From the NCBI GenBank assembly GCA_025558075.1, contig JAHLKF010000002.1, positions 930,001 through 994,000 of the forward strand: a stretch of 64,000 nucleotides of DNA. Reading direction: 5' to 3'. Position numbers and translations under genes: made by a program. The notes below the pieces were generated by a model. It made no database searches. It was not told the origin of the DNA and worked only from the letters and a program-made list of their open reading frames with translations. Below, piece after piece: positions 23,875 to 33,190 of the stretch. Each line of letters starts with the position of its first letter. Within the stretch, counting starts at the first letter, position 1. This DNA is from Gaertneriomyces semiglobifer. Lineage: Eukaryota > Chytridiomycota > Chytridiomycetes > Spizellomycetales > Spizellomycetaceae.

Positions 23875-26800
23875 TCACTCGTCATCAGTATCCGGCTCCC
23901 GTGCTCCACCTTCCTGAAGCCACTTCATATGTCTGGCACGCCGCCTTGTTTCCTGTGCCTTCACTTCATTTCTAGTGAGCTTCTTTTTCTTCGGCTTACT
24001 TGCCACCTTTTGTTCGATCTTTTTGATCGCTGCGGCCTCCTTCGCCTCTTCTTTGGCTTTGTCAAAAGCGTCCTCATTAACGGCACCTTTGCCTCTCTTT
24101 GTTAAGATTCCGCCATCGACGTGCCAGACCTCGGGGCATAGAGCACCAACAAACTCTTCATTGTGCGATATAAGAAGCACGCCTCCCCCGAAGTCCCTGA
24201 TAGCAGCAGCTAAGCCACCAAGGGAGTCTCTGTCGAGATAGTTGGTAGGTTCGTCGAATACCAGAATATGAGGGTTGTTCCACATAGCCGCTGCAATAAC
24301 GACTTTGACCTTCTGACCACCAGAGAGGCCACTAATGGCGTTGTTATCAGCAATGTCACCGTCAAGCCCGATATCCTCGATATGTTTCCGAATTACGGCC
24401 GGGCTCAATTCGCGGTATCCTTGTCCTTCACGAGACGCTTCCCGATCATCGAAGGCTTGCACAAGCTTTTGAAATCCAAGCTCCAAAAGCTTCTCCCGAG
24501 GTATCCAAGTGTTATGTTTCGGCAGCAATCCCACCCACTTTACTTCATATTGGAAGGATTTCTTCAACTTTTGACGACCAATCAAATATTCCAGCCTTCG
24601 CTTTGAACCCTTCACATCAATCAATGTCTCCATTTGTTGAAGATCTTCCTGGGTCAGCTTACGAGACTCTTTTTCCGTGACTTCACGGTCCTCCCCAGTT
24701 TGGTAACGCCACTGAATGTACTGGTTGGGAGTTTTCTCTAAATGCTGATCCAAATGATGGAATGCGTGCTGTGCGACGTATCCCACACGCAAGTTTGGGT
24801 GTTTCCACACCTGGCCGTCTTGAGGAATGACTTCTCCGGTTAGAACCTTGATAAGAGTGGACTTTCCAGCACCGTTGGGACCAATAACAGCGACGCGGGA
24901 TGACAAAGAGACACCAACAGAAACGTTCGATAAGGACGGCTTAGCGGCCCCCGGATATGTGTAAGTGGCGTTGGTCATCTTCAAGATAGACTTCGTCTTA
25001 CTGTTGATTCCTTGAAGAAATGCTGGCGGCGGGAATGTGAACTTCAAATTCTCGGTAGTGAGCGTGTAGTACGATTTAGCTTCTGGAACCCTCTCGACAA
25101 ACTTCGAAAGGTTTCCCTTGTAATAAACAAGCTTCTTCCGCTCGTAGTGAATGATGTCAGTGCAAACATTGTCCAAAAATCCGGAATCGTGGGAAACAAC
25201 AAGCACTGTGAGACGTTCTTGAGACTTAAGGTAGTTCTCTAACCACGCAACGTTCTCAACATCCAAGTGGTTCGTAGGTTCATCCAGTAAAAGCAAGTCA
25301 GCGTTCATCAAAATCGCTCTTGCCAATTCCAACTTCATTTTCCAACCACCTGAAAGACTCCCGACCTCTTGCGCCAGGCGATCTTCGGTGAAGCGTACCT
25401 CCATCAAAACCTTTTTGACATTCTCCCGGCTCACACTCTTCAATCGCGGATCACTTGCAACGAAATCCAACACAGATAAGGACGTGTCTTCACCCTGCAA
25501 ACTGTGCTCGACCAAAACTGCTCGCAGCTCCTCTGGAGGAGGGAAGTTTTCGACTTTCCCGTGGGCAATGGCCCTCATTAACGTAGACTTCCCTGCCCCG
25601 TTGCGTCCACATAAGCCATACCGCCGGCCACGCATCAAGCGTAAGGTTGTATGGTTCAATAACATCATGCCTCCATAAGCCAGACTGAAATCGCAACCGC
25701 ACAGCTCTTCGCCCTCATCGCCTTCCAAACCTGACTCTTTCATTCGACGTTGGTGATCAATCTCACGGTAATGAGAGGCCAGGCGCTTTACGATGGTGTG
25801 CACCGATTCTTCTGGTGCAAAGGAAGTCAAGTAAGGAGCGCAACACGACTTCCAGTCAGCTTCAGAATAATTCTCAACCGTGATGATTTCTCTTGTGATT
25901 TCAATCACATAATCAAGAGATATCTTGGTGAAGGAATCCACCACCTTAACTTCTGCCACCTCCGCCAGAAGAGAACGGAGTCGAGTATCAACCGCGGAAA
26001 ATGGCGGAACGTGCTCATGGGTTGATGCGCCTGTGACATCGCCACCGGCTTTCACAAGCGTGCTGCGAGCCGCGGTCGCCAACGAACGAATTTCCGGGAA
26101 CGCTGCAGTGTCAATAATCTTGTCCAGCCCCGGAAGCAGTTGAGGGAGAAACTGTCCAGCCTCTGCCGGATCACGAACAAGTTTGCACAGATTGTCTACA
26201 ATGATCGTGGTGGGACGCAAGACTGCCGCAGAGCGCTCGTTCAAAGCACGTACAAGCAACGGGACCATGATTGCAAGGGCGGGTCCGGTGACCTCCGCAA
26301 CAAAAGTTGTCGCGGAAAGCTTCTGAACGCACTCTGGCACTTCAGTTGGGTGTGCCATGCAACTCACAAGCATGGGAATGTGAGGAGCAATATCTGGATT
26401 GTTCGCTACTTTGCATACAGCCATCATGCACTTGTTCGCTGCGTCGGCAACCTCTGCTTTGGTGTCGTGCAACCTCTCCGTGACGTGAGGAATTATTTCC
26501 GGGAGCGCGTATCCAATCTGGTCTGGCGCGGTGTAAGTCAGCTTTTGCAGCAAGTCTAGGGCAGCCACCATTGTCTGCCACTTTCGCGTCATGGCCTCGT
26601 AAAGCATAGGAAGGACACTCGTGATGGCATACGGGGTCAGCAAAGTCGTCAACGCTCCCACAGCCATATCCGCAGCCTCCCGAACCGGTTGGCCTTTGTC
26701 AGCGTAGCTGTCCAGTAATATAGGCAACAGGGGTACAAGATAAGGCTCCCCGGCCCTTCCAAGTACCCGGATCAACCCATGAATACCCAGCAAAGCGCCT

Positions 26801-27009
26801 TCTCTGGCCAACCCACTCTTCTTGTTGGCTGCCTCGCGTCTGAGATTGTCCAACACTCCGCAAGACTCCAATGTATGTAAACCTATCGCTTTGATGACGC
26901 CGGCCATGTCCGCCGCAATAGCCACGCACTCATCACTCGTCTCACAAGTATAGAGCTGACTCAGAAGGTCGGTAACCCTCGAAGTCGGAATAAACTCGCT
27001 AACTGGCAT
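23875..27009 (-). CDS. TEF3: translation elongation factor 3 (eEF3)
   Basis: Fungal ribosomal ABC-F ATPase that promotes release of E-site tRNA. A single exon from the ATG at 27009 gives 1044 residues, the length of yeast eEF3. The frame stays open 33 codons further upstream with no ATG, so I chose 27009. An N-terminal HEAT region contains AHPTEVPECVQKLSATTFVA. The first ABC cassette has GRNGAGKST, LSGGWKMKLELARA and LLLLDEPTNHLD. The second has GPNGAGKSTLIKVLTGE, LSGGQKVKVVIAAA and VFDEPTNYLD, with the chromodomain-like insertion (EVKWVGLLPKHNTWIPRE) that marks eEF3 and separates it from other ABC-F proteins. The C terminus is Lys-rich. Strong evidence for a fungal genome. Confidence 0.97.
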   Translation of the reverse strand: MPVSEFIPTSRVTDLLSQLYTCETSDECVAIAADMAGVIKAIGLHTLESCGVLDNLRREAANKKSGLAREGALLGIHGLIRVLGRAGEPYLVPLLPILLDSYADKGQPVREAADMAVGALTTLLTPYAITSVLPMLYEAMTRKWQTMVAALDLLQKLTYTAPDQIGYALPEIIPHVTERLHDTKAEVADAANKCMMAVCKVANNPDIAPHIPMLVSCMAHPTEVPECVQKLSATTFVAEVTGPALAIMVPLLVRALNERSAAVLRPTTIIVDNLCKLVRDPAEAGQFLPQLLPGLDKIIDTAAFPEIRSLATAARSTLVKAGGDVTGASTHEHVPPFSAVDTRLRSLLAEVAEVKVVDSFTKISLDYVIEITREIITVENYSEADWKSCCAPYLTSFAPEESVHTIVKRLASHYREIDHQRRMKESGLEGDEGEELCGCDFSLAYGGMMLLNHTTLRLMRGRRYGLCGRNGAGKSTLMRAIAHGKVENFPPPEELRAVLVEHSLQGEDTSLSVLDFVASDPRLKSVSRENVKKVLMEVRFTEDRLAQEVGSLSGGWKMKLELARAILMNADLLLLDEPTNHLDVENVAWLENYLKSQERLTVLVVSHDSGFLDNVCTDIIHYERKKLVYYKGNLSKFVERVPEAKSYYTLTTENLKFTFPPPAFLQGINSKTKSILKMTNATYTYPGAAKPSLSNVSVGVSLSSRVAVIGPNGAGKSTLIKVLTGEVIPQDGQVWKHPNLRVGYVAQHAFHHLDQHLEKTPNQYIQWRYQTGEDREVTEKESRKLTQEDLQQMETLIDVKGSKRRLEYLIGRQKLKKSFQYEVKWVGLLPKHNTWIPREKLLELGFQKLVQAFDDREASREGQGYRELSPAVIRKHIEDIGLDGDIADNNAISGLSGGQKVKVVIAAAMWNNPHILVFDEPTNYLDRDSLGGLAAAIRDFGGGVLLISHNEEFVGALCPEVWHVDGGILTKRGKGAVNEDAFDKAKEEAKEAAAIKKIEQKVASKPKKKKLTRNEVKAQETRRRARHMKWLQEGGAREPDTDDE

Positions 27010-27386
27010 GGTTTGAGGTATCTGTCCAAGAATCAGCTGCGTGTCCGCAGGGTGAGACAAATAGTGCCTCTCTACTTCTGCCTTCGACGTCGCCGGGGTA
27101 CTCAGCAACTTCTCGTAGCGTAATGGTTAATCAGCACCGTCCCAAATACTCGTCGTGCTGTCGCGCAGTGCGTGCCTGCGTTCGTGCGTAATTTTGGGGA
27201 GCCGTGGTCTAAAAAAAAAACCGAATAAAAAAATGTTTCCACAACGGCGCCGTTCAAATTATGGCCCTTCAAATTGGCGATTATGTAATACAATCAGATC
27301 ATTGATATCAATAACTTAATGTATCTATTAAAAGTCCAGATGAAAGAATACCCAGCAAAAAGTCAGACGAATCGTCAAAATGATAG
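27010..27386. other. eEF3 upstream region
   Basis: About 377 bases between the eEF3 start and the RNase H2B stop, both on the minus strand. It contains a run of ten A (about 27211-27220) and an AT-rich tail near 27280-27350. It probably holds the eEF3 promoter and 5' UTR, and the 3' UTR of the upstream gene. Confidence 0.5.
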
Positions 27387-28700
27387 CTATGGCTTCTTGA
27401 AGAAACTTGAAATACTCTTCATTCCTTGCTTGCTTGCTTTGGCGAGTGCTTTTTGGCCGGGCGTAAGTTTCTGCTTCTGTGAAAAACGAAAGGTAAATTC
27501 CTATGCGGGGTCGAATGCGGGTACAACCGACACCTCCATCTCTACCTTTGCACTAGAATCCGCTGTTTCTTTGGCATTGCTGTTGGCCAACGGTCGCTTA
27601 ACCACATTGTCGAAATATACATAAGTGGGAGCATCCTTGAGACTAGATCGCGAATGTCAAAATCGTCGTGTCAAGCCCAACAAGCGCTTGTTTGAACGTA
27701 CCCATGCGCATCTGCGAGCTGCGTGGACCACGATATTGGGATGCAATCGCTGATTATACGTACCAGCATGCGTAGGCGGGTTTCTGAGAGAGAATTTTGT
27801 CAGAGCAGGAGACAACATCCCAGCCATCACATCTTGTACCATTTTTTTGCTGCTCATCCAGTTCCTTGTCGGCTGCCCGCAAAGCCTCCAATGCTTTGTA
27901 CTGTTCATACCTTGCTTGCAGTTTGTTCATCTGCTCGTACACTCAGCGTGGCTAGTATTGAAAGGCAGTGGAAATTAGGACTACCTTGCCGTTTAGCCAG
28001 GCCAAAACCTTTCCATCATTCAGGCGGAAAAAGACCACATTTGGTGACGGTTCTGTTCAATTTATCAGAATGCAAGCACTCATGGTTATGTGCATGCAGC
28101 GCCATACCGGTGCAGTCACAGATACTCTTCAGGCGTTGAGCCAAATCATGAATAACGGTCAACCGTTGAAGATGGGGATACTCATCGCTGTGCAAAATAT
28201 CGTCCAATGTTAAGTAGCGCCCAGCAGACTCTGCGCTCTGTTGATTAACGTATTGAGGTGAGTAATCAACATACGAAAAACAAGGACCAGAAAAAACTTA
28301 CTGTGTTACGCAGTGACTCCAAGATAGGTAATAAAACAAACAAAGGATCGAACGGAATCATCAAATAGAGGCTGCCATCTGCTTATGGAGGGTCAGGAAG
28401 TGTTCTGCTCCTGGTAAGTAGTTGATCGACCTTTTTGAACGGTTGTGTTGATAAACCAGGAGCGGGAAGATTCCAGATCAACTTGCTGAAGGAAAAGCAA
28501 GTGTGGCGAACTCGGCGAGATGCCAAAATAGGAAGCTTGGCCTGAATGTTGGGCATCACGCTTTAGGTGAAGTACGAACAGCTACAGGCGATCTGATATT
28601 CCTTACCGGTTCGCGGATGCGGCAGGTGCACAATCAGATCCTCTTCATTTGAATTCACAGTATTATCCTCTCCTCTTCGTATGCAAATTAAGCGAGACAT
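27387..28700 (-). CDS. RNASEH2B: ribonuclease H2 subunit B
   Basis: Non-catalytic subunit of RNase H2, which removes ribonucleotides from DNA and RNA:DNA hybrids in the nucleus. Nine minus-strand exons, 28607..28700, 28431..28541, 28302..28381, 28108..28237, 27985..28052, 27840..27930, 27702..27783, 27546..27642, 27387..27476, give 280 residues with closing phases. The triple-barrel part has RSWFINTTVQKADGSLYLM and PFDPLFVLLPILES. The middle has LTLDDILHSDEYPHLQ. The end has LTPGQKALAKASKQ followed by GMKSISSFFKK, a PCNA-interacting (PIP-box) motif as in human RNASEH2B. The fifth join uses the acceptor cag before ATG-AAC; a nearer acceptor would break the frame. Several very short exons explain why simple frames miss this gene. 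Confidence 0.93.
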
Positions 28701-28873
28701 TGGGCCCTAGCTGCATTCGTCTGATGAGTTGTGCATTGTCGCAGATTCGTCTAAGTTTTTGTCACGACCCCTAGTCATCTCCGCGGAAGTTGGGAGAAGT
28801 CTGAACGTGTCCGATCGTTCTCACAATTTTGAAAGCTGCACCAGCCAGTGCATTTGACGCTAGTGAACAGTTC
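28701..28873. promoter_or_regulatory. divergent promoter, RNASEH2B / PTRHD1
   Basis: Only about 173 bases separate the two opposite start codons, so the genes very likely share a bidirectional promoter region. I see no clear TATA element. Confidence 0.5.
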
Positions 28874-29584
28874 ATGCGTTTACTATTTCGATCGCACAAA
28901 CCGTGCCCTTTGTTGATCATCAAGCACTTTCGGACAGCGAACGTCAGAAAGATGAACACGGACAGCGGCGGGGCTCAGGCGGAAGCAGCGGAAACAGAAC
29001 CGCTGACCATGTTTTTAGTGCTACGAAAAGACCTGCAGAAAGTACGATGGAGTATCTTAATAACACCATGGTTTCCTAACTAAACAACGTACCAGAACCT
29101 TGGTTGGTCCACTGGAAGGTACCCATGTTCCGCAAGCATCGATGTGAACAGTCTGTGGCGCTGATTATTGGCGACAGTGTAGTCACGCAAGGGGCCCATG
29201 CGGCCACAGCCATTCTGCATCTTCAGCAAGACGATCCGGACGTTATAGACTACTTTAAAGACCTTCCGCGAATGCACAAAGTGACCTACGAGGTATTCAG
29301 GCCCAGTCAATGGACACCGTCGTGTCTCTAACCAAATAATAACTATCAGACAAAAAACGAAGCCTCCCTTACCAAAGTTTGTAACGTATTTGACGAGAAT
29401 GGAGTGGTGTACCACAGGTACTATGATATGCGATTAGCGATTGTCACATCTTGCTCACACAGGTGGCCACTGCAGGTGGATAGAACAGCCGGAGAACATA
29501 CCGACCTGCTTGGCAACAAAACCATACCGTCGCTCTCAAATAGAGGCAGCATTGAGAAAGTGTAAACTCAGTCTGTACCGATAG
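28874..29584 (+). CDS. PTRHD1: PTRHD1, peptidyl-tRNA hydrolase 2-like domain protein
   Basis: Small protein with the Pth2 fold, related to peptidyl-tRNA hydrolase 2; its cellular role is poorly defined. Five exons, 28874..29041, 29096..29118, 29178..29292, 29350..29417, 29476..29584, give about 160 residues. The second exon is a 23-base microexon. Conserved blocks: MFLVLRKDLQK, VVTQGAHAATAILHL, FKDLPRMHKVTYE, FDENGVVYHRWIEQPENIP and LATKPYRRSQIEAAL. The WIEQPENI motif is specific to PTRHD1 rather than Pth2. Two in-frame ATGs are possible starts, 28874 and 28952; the longer form would add a basic 26-residue leader that might target mitochondria (inference). Confidence 0.9.
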
Positions 29585-29912
29585 GTGCATAGTGTTCTCA
29601 GCTGCTCGCCACATCGGTTTCCACATCGGCGCATGGTCGGTCGTACGATGGGACGGCGTTGGGGTGCTGATCTGAAAACCAGCAACCGACTAGCGACTAA
29701 TAGTATGTACTCGTAGAGTAGCTTAGTACTCCACTACGGAGTCACATCGATGGTGTCGTATGTTTTTAAATAATAATCTCTTTCCTGACGAGACGCGCTA
29801 TCCGACTTTCCCACTTGCCTCTCGTAACCTGGGGGAGAAAGCCCACATTATTTTCAACTGAGAGAGGACTCGCCATAGATTTTAGTTCATATCATCTGTA
29901 TCGCTCTTAATC
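29585..29912. other. intergenic, PTRHD1 / KAR5-like gene
   Basis: About 328 bases. No coding frame or structured element stands out apart from short AT-rich stretches. Presumed 3' UTR of PTRHD1 and promoter of the next gene. Confidence 0.45.
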
Positions 29913-32867
29913 ATGCACCTGCTACAGCGAAGTGGGCTGCATGTTATGCTCCTCTGGTGTGGGCTTGTGCGTGGAGCATGGTTCGGGAGAGTGGTTAGCA
30001 GTTCAGCTAGGACCAAGCAACCGTTGGCTGACAATGCGGGACACCTCCCGGAAAGCGATCATTTTTGGCCGGATAGCCCCTTTCTTGACATGCGAAACAA
30101 CCAGGAAACCGAGAGTACGCTCTGTCAACATAATTCGCGCACTAGAGTACGCTCATTGTAGATTACTAGAATTGCTGGATGCATTCTTTCAAGGTCATCT
30201 ATCGCGTGAGGAGCGACTGGCATTGGAACATGCTTCCGGTAAGTGTGGGAGTGACAGCAGTCTTACCTGCAGTGTATCGCTTGCATCTGACTCTCTGCTT
30301 TAGGGGCTGTATCAAAATATCAACGTAGAGACGATGGGTGCTTTAAAGCAGCAGTGGCAAATCTCAAAGCAGGCTGTTCGGAGCTTCAATTAGAAGATGT
30401 TGATAAAATCAGATGTAAGACTGAACTCCATATTCCGTGGGAAAATCCGCTAACGGCAGACGTTCAGATGCGGTGCACTTGACCAGATGTGAGATCGCCA
30501 CCGCCAATATTCCTATACCTCTAGAGTGTACAGGAGATCATCTGGATGTTAATGTGTACTCCTGTGTACAGTGAGTGCCAAGTGTACAGGTGACGTAAAT
30601 TATTCATGCTTATCCCGAAACTGCAGGACGTTATCGCATGTCCCGCAGCTTTGGACATCGTATTCCGGATATGTTCGTGAAGTCTGTGGGTAGAGAGGAC
30701 TTTCTATCAAACTTCATAAATTTTCTCACGTTTCTAATCATTTGGACCCACAGCCAGCATGTGCTTTGCCATACGCTATGAGACCACCAGAGGTAAACGA
30801 GAGAAATCTGGACGGGCGTCACAAAAAGTGACTTACTATTGTGTCAGATTACATCGAAAACCTGTTCCACAATGTCACCCGTGCTCAGATTGCTGGCCTT
30901 AAACTCCTGCGTTACCAACAGGCTGACCTCCGTAAATATCATACTGAGGAACTTGCTCACATTAAAGTTGTCCGCGACGCACAAAACGATCTTCTGGAAG
31001 AAAGTGCGAACATCAAAGTAAGATACGATCCGGATTGCATCTCTGATGCGGTTCTAACATCGCTTAGACCCTCGCTCAGCATGCTGTAGCGTTCGCAAAT
31101 TCGTTGGATGACAACTTACGTTCCTCAATTGACAAAATGAGTACGCTTTTCGAGAGTCAGGAGAAGACAGAGCACGCTATGGACAACGCGCTCTCAAGAG
31201 CAGACAGCCTATCAAACGTCGTGGTCGAGCGATTCACTGACACACTAAAGGTTCGTGATGGGTCACTGGCGGAAAGACACCTACTAAATAATTGTGCAGG
31301 CAATGAATGGGATAGAGGGGGCTGTGGCGCGTCTGGCGGAGGGCATATCCACCCTTGTTGAGAATGAGGGAGTTGCGTCCCAGGCACTCGCGGATCTGCA
31401 GGTCAGCAGTAAATTGGCAGGTTTCCGGGGTAAGCGGCGGGAACGCTAATTCCAAAGTTAGATGAAGGTCCAAGAATTTGGGACCAATCTTGCTCAAAGC
31501 TCCGGAAGCGTCTCAAACGTACGTCATATCAACATGACTCGGCAAATACCCGTGCTGACTGGCGCGCATCAGAGCATCAATGACATTTCCCGCAGAATAG
31601 ATACCGCAAACACCAAGTTCGATCAGCTCTCTGCTCAACAAATGGAAGCATTGCGTCAGATGGCGGTACGGACGTTGGGCGGATATGAAGTGAAACTGCT
31701 ATCTCGCTCATCTCCTGCGTGACATAGGGCGCGGTTGAATTTATGTTCCAGGAAAACATGAGTCAATTTGGTGCAGTGCTGGGGGTACGTATACGCCGCC
31801 ATGCACTCCTTGTTTATTCTAACTCCGTTCGTCAGGCTCTTTTAGAGTTGAACGCAACGAGTCTGGCCGTGCTCGGTGCCCAATCTGAGGTAATGACAAA
31901 TCTGAAAGATTCACAGGTGGGTTTAGGATTCTAGCTGCTACCGAACCGCCGCGGTTGCCTGCGCTGATGTTATCAATGTAGATACAGCAGCAGTTGTTGG
32001 CTCATCAATGGGCCGAGTCGTTTGCTCGTGCTGAAGCGAATCTTGACTCTCTGTCGGTGCGATCCTCGCAACAGATAGAGCTGCTCATGGACGCTACTGC
32101 AGCTGCGAGCACCCGGCATCAAGAAGTGCTGCAACTCATCTCACCCTTGGCATGGCTCGCGGATGTCTTAAATGGTAGATAAAATGCCATGTCGGTAAAT
32201 GGTGCACGTCATGACCCTTTCACAGGTGAGCTGCAAGTGGCAGCCTCGTTCCTAGCGTTCTGCTTGCTGCAGGCTGCGAGCATGACAATCTCGGGTCTGT
32301 CCGCCGCGAGATTGGTGAAGTTTCGGATACGGATAGGTAGTAGCATATGGGTTCGCAGGTATTCAAGGGAACGACCGTGGCTGAACCCTTCCGCTTCCAG
32401 CATGCGCGATTACGACGGGGCTAATGTGTATGGTGCTGAACTATGCTGGGCGCCGTGTGGCTTTTCCAGCATCATTAACGGTATGTCTCAGAGAAACCTT
32501 TTCGAAGTCGTGGGCTTATGTGACCTCTCAACAGCTTCAAATGCTATGGATGTCTGCTATTTTCGCAAGGTGGACGAAATTGCGACATTTTCCCACCGAC
32601 AACCGCGATCGCAACGTTCCCATTGTCAACCTGGATCTGGAGAGAAACTCGCAAATTTTTTCTGCAGAGACACGGCTGCAAAGGTAAGTGGGTCAGCCCC
32701 ATGAACATATACAGCACGAGTACCTGACAATCATCTGGAACAGCATTTCACAGAGCCTAGAAACTTTGCATACAGAACCTCCGCTTATGCACCAACGGTT
32801 TCCGCACAGTAAACCTTCTGTGCTCCCACGCTTTCTCCCATCCATACATTGCTTAGACGTAGACTAA
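29913..32867 (+). CDS. KAR5: KAR5/GEX1/Brambleberry-family nuclear fusion protein
   Basis: The family acts at the nuclear envelope in fusion of nuclei after mating (Kar5, Tht1), in plants (GEX1) and in zebrafish (Brambleberry). Exons: start exon to 30238, then 30304..30414, 30468..30570, 30627..30685, 30754..30792, 30848..31017, 31068..31250, 31300..31401, 31462..31518, 31573..31665, 31728..31784, 31836..31916, 31982..32174, 32226..32336, 32401..32480, 32535..32683, 32744..32867, with all phases closing; about 669 residues. Family blocks: the Cys-rich region DDGCFKAAVANLKAGCSEL, the LTRCEIA segment, then QLWTSYSGYVREV and SMCFAIRYE. A long helical coiled-coil region follows, then hydrophobic segments (SFLAFCLLQAASMTISGL and CAITTGLMCMVLNYAG) and a polar tail. 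The start is unsettled: ATG 29941 gives an unbroken exon, while ATG 29913 with a 43-base intron gives a signal-peptide-like leader. Confidence 0.85.
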
Positions 32868-33190
32868 ACATTAGATGAACGGTTCGCACCCAACGGCGTG
32901 GTTCGATACTGGATACCATAGAAGGCCTCCCACTAAGCACACTAAGCACGGGCTTAGCCATTCGTAACATTCGCTTAGTATACTTTATGACTGCTAAGCG
33001 TATACTAATGTCAACTTAGCGCTTAGTACACTCATGCCCGCGGAGTTCATTCGTTTATTAATAAAATTAAGAGTCGATGAAATATTTCCACGCTCAATTG
33101 GCAGTTGTTGCGATACATTTCGGCTAATGGGAGCGAACCTGTAGGCAGCCTGTGCGAGAAGGACGTTCGTTCCCATCGTTGAGGCCTCGA
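32868..33190. other. intergenic, KAR5-like / Samp1
   Basis: About 323 bases. It carries the CTAAGC dyad cluster listed separately, and then an AT-rich stretch (about 33055-33085) before the Samp1/Ima1 ATG. Confidence 0.6.
32933..33027. repeat. cluster of CTAAGC / GCTTAG dyads
   Basis: Within 95 bases there are three copies of CTAAGC and at least three of GCTTAG, plus one ACTTAGC. CGCTTAG at 32972-32978 and CTAAGCG at 32994-33000 form an inverted pair, and each is followed by a TATAC. The density is far above chance for a hexamer. It could be a transcription-factor site array or a decayed hairpin element. Confidence 0.6.
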
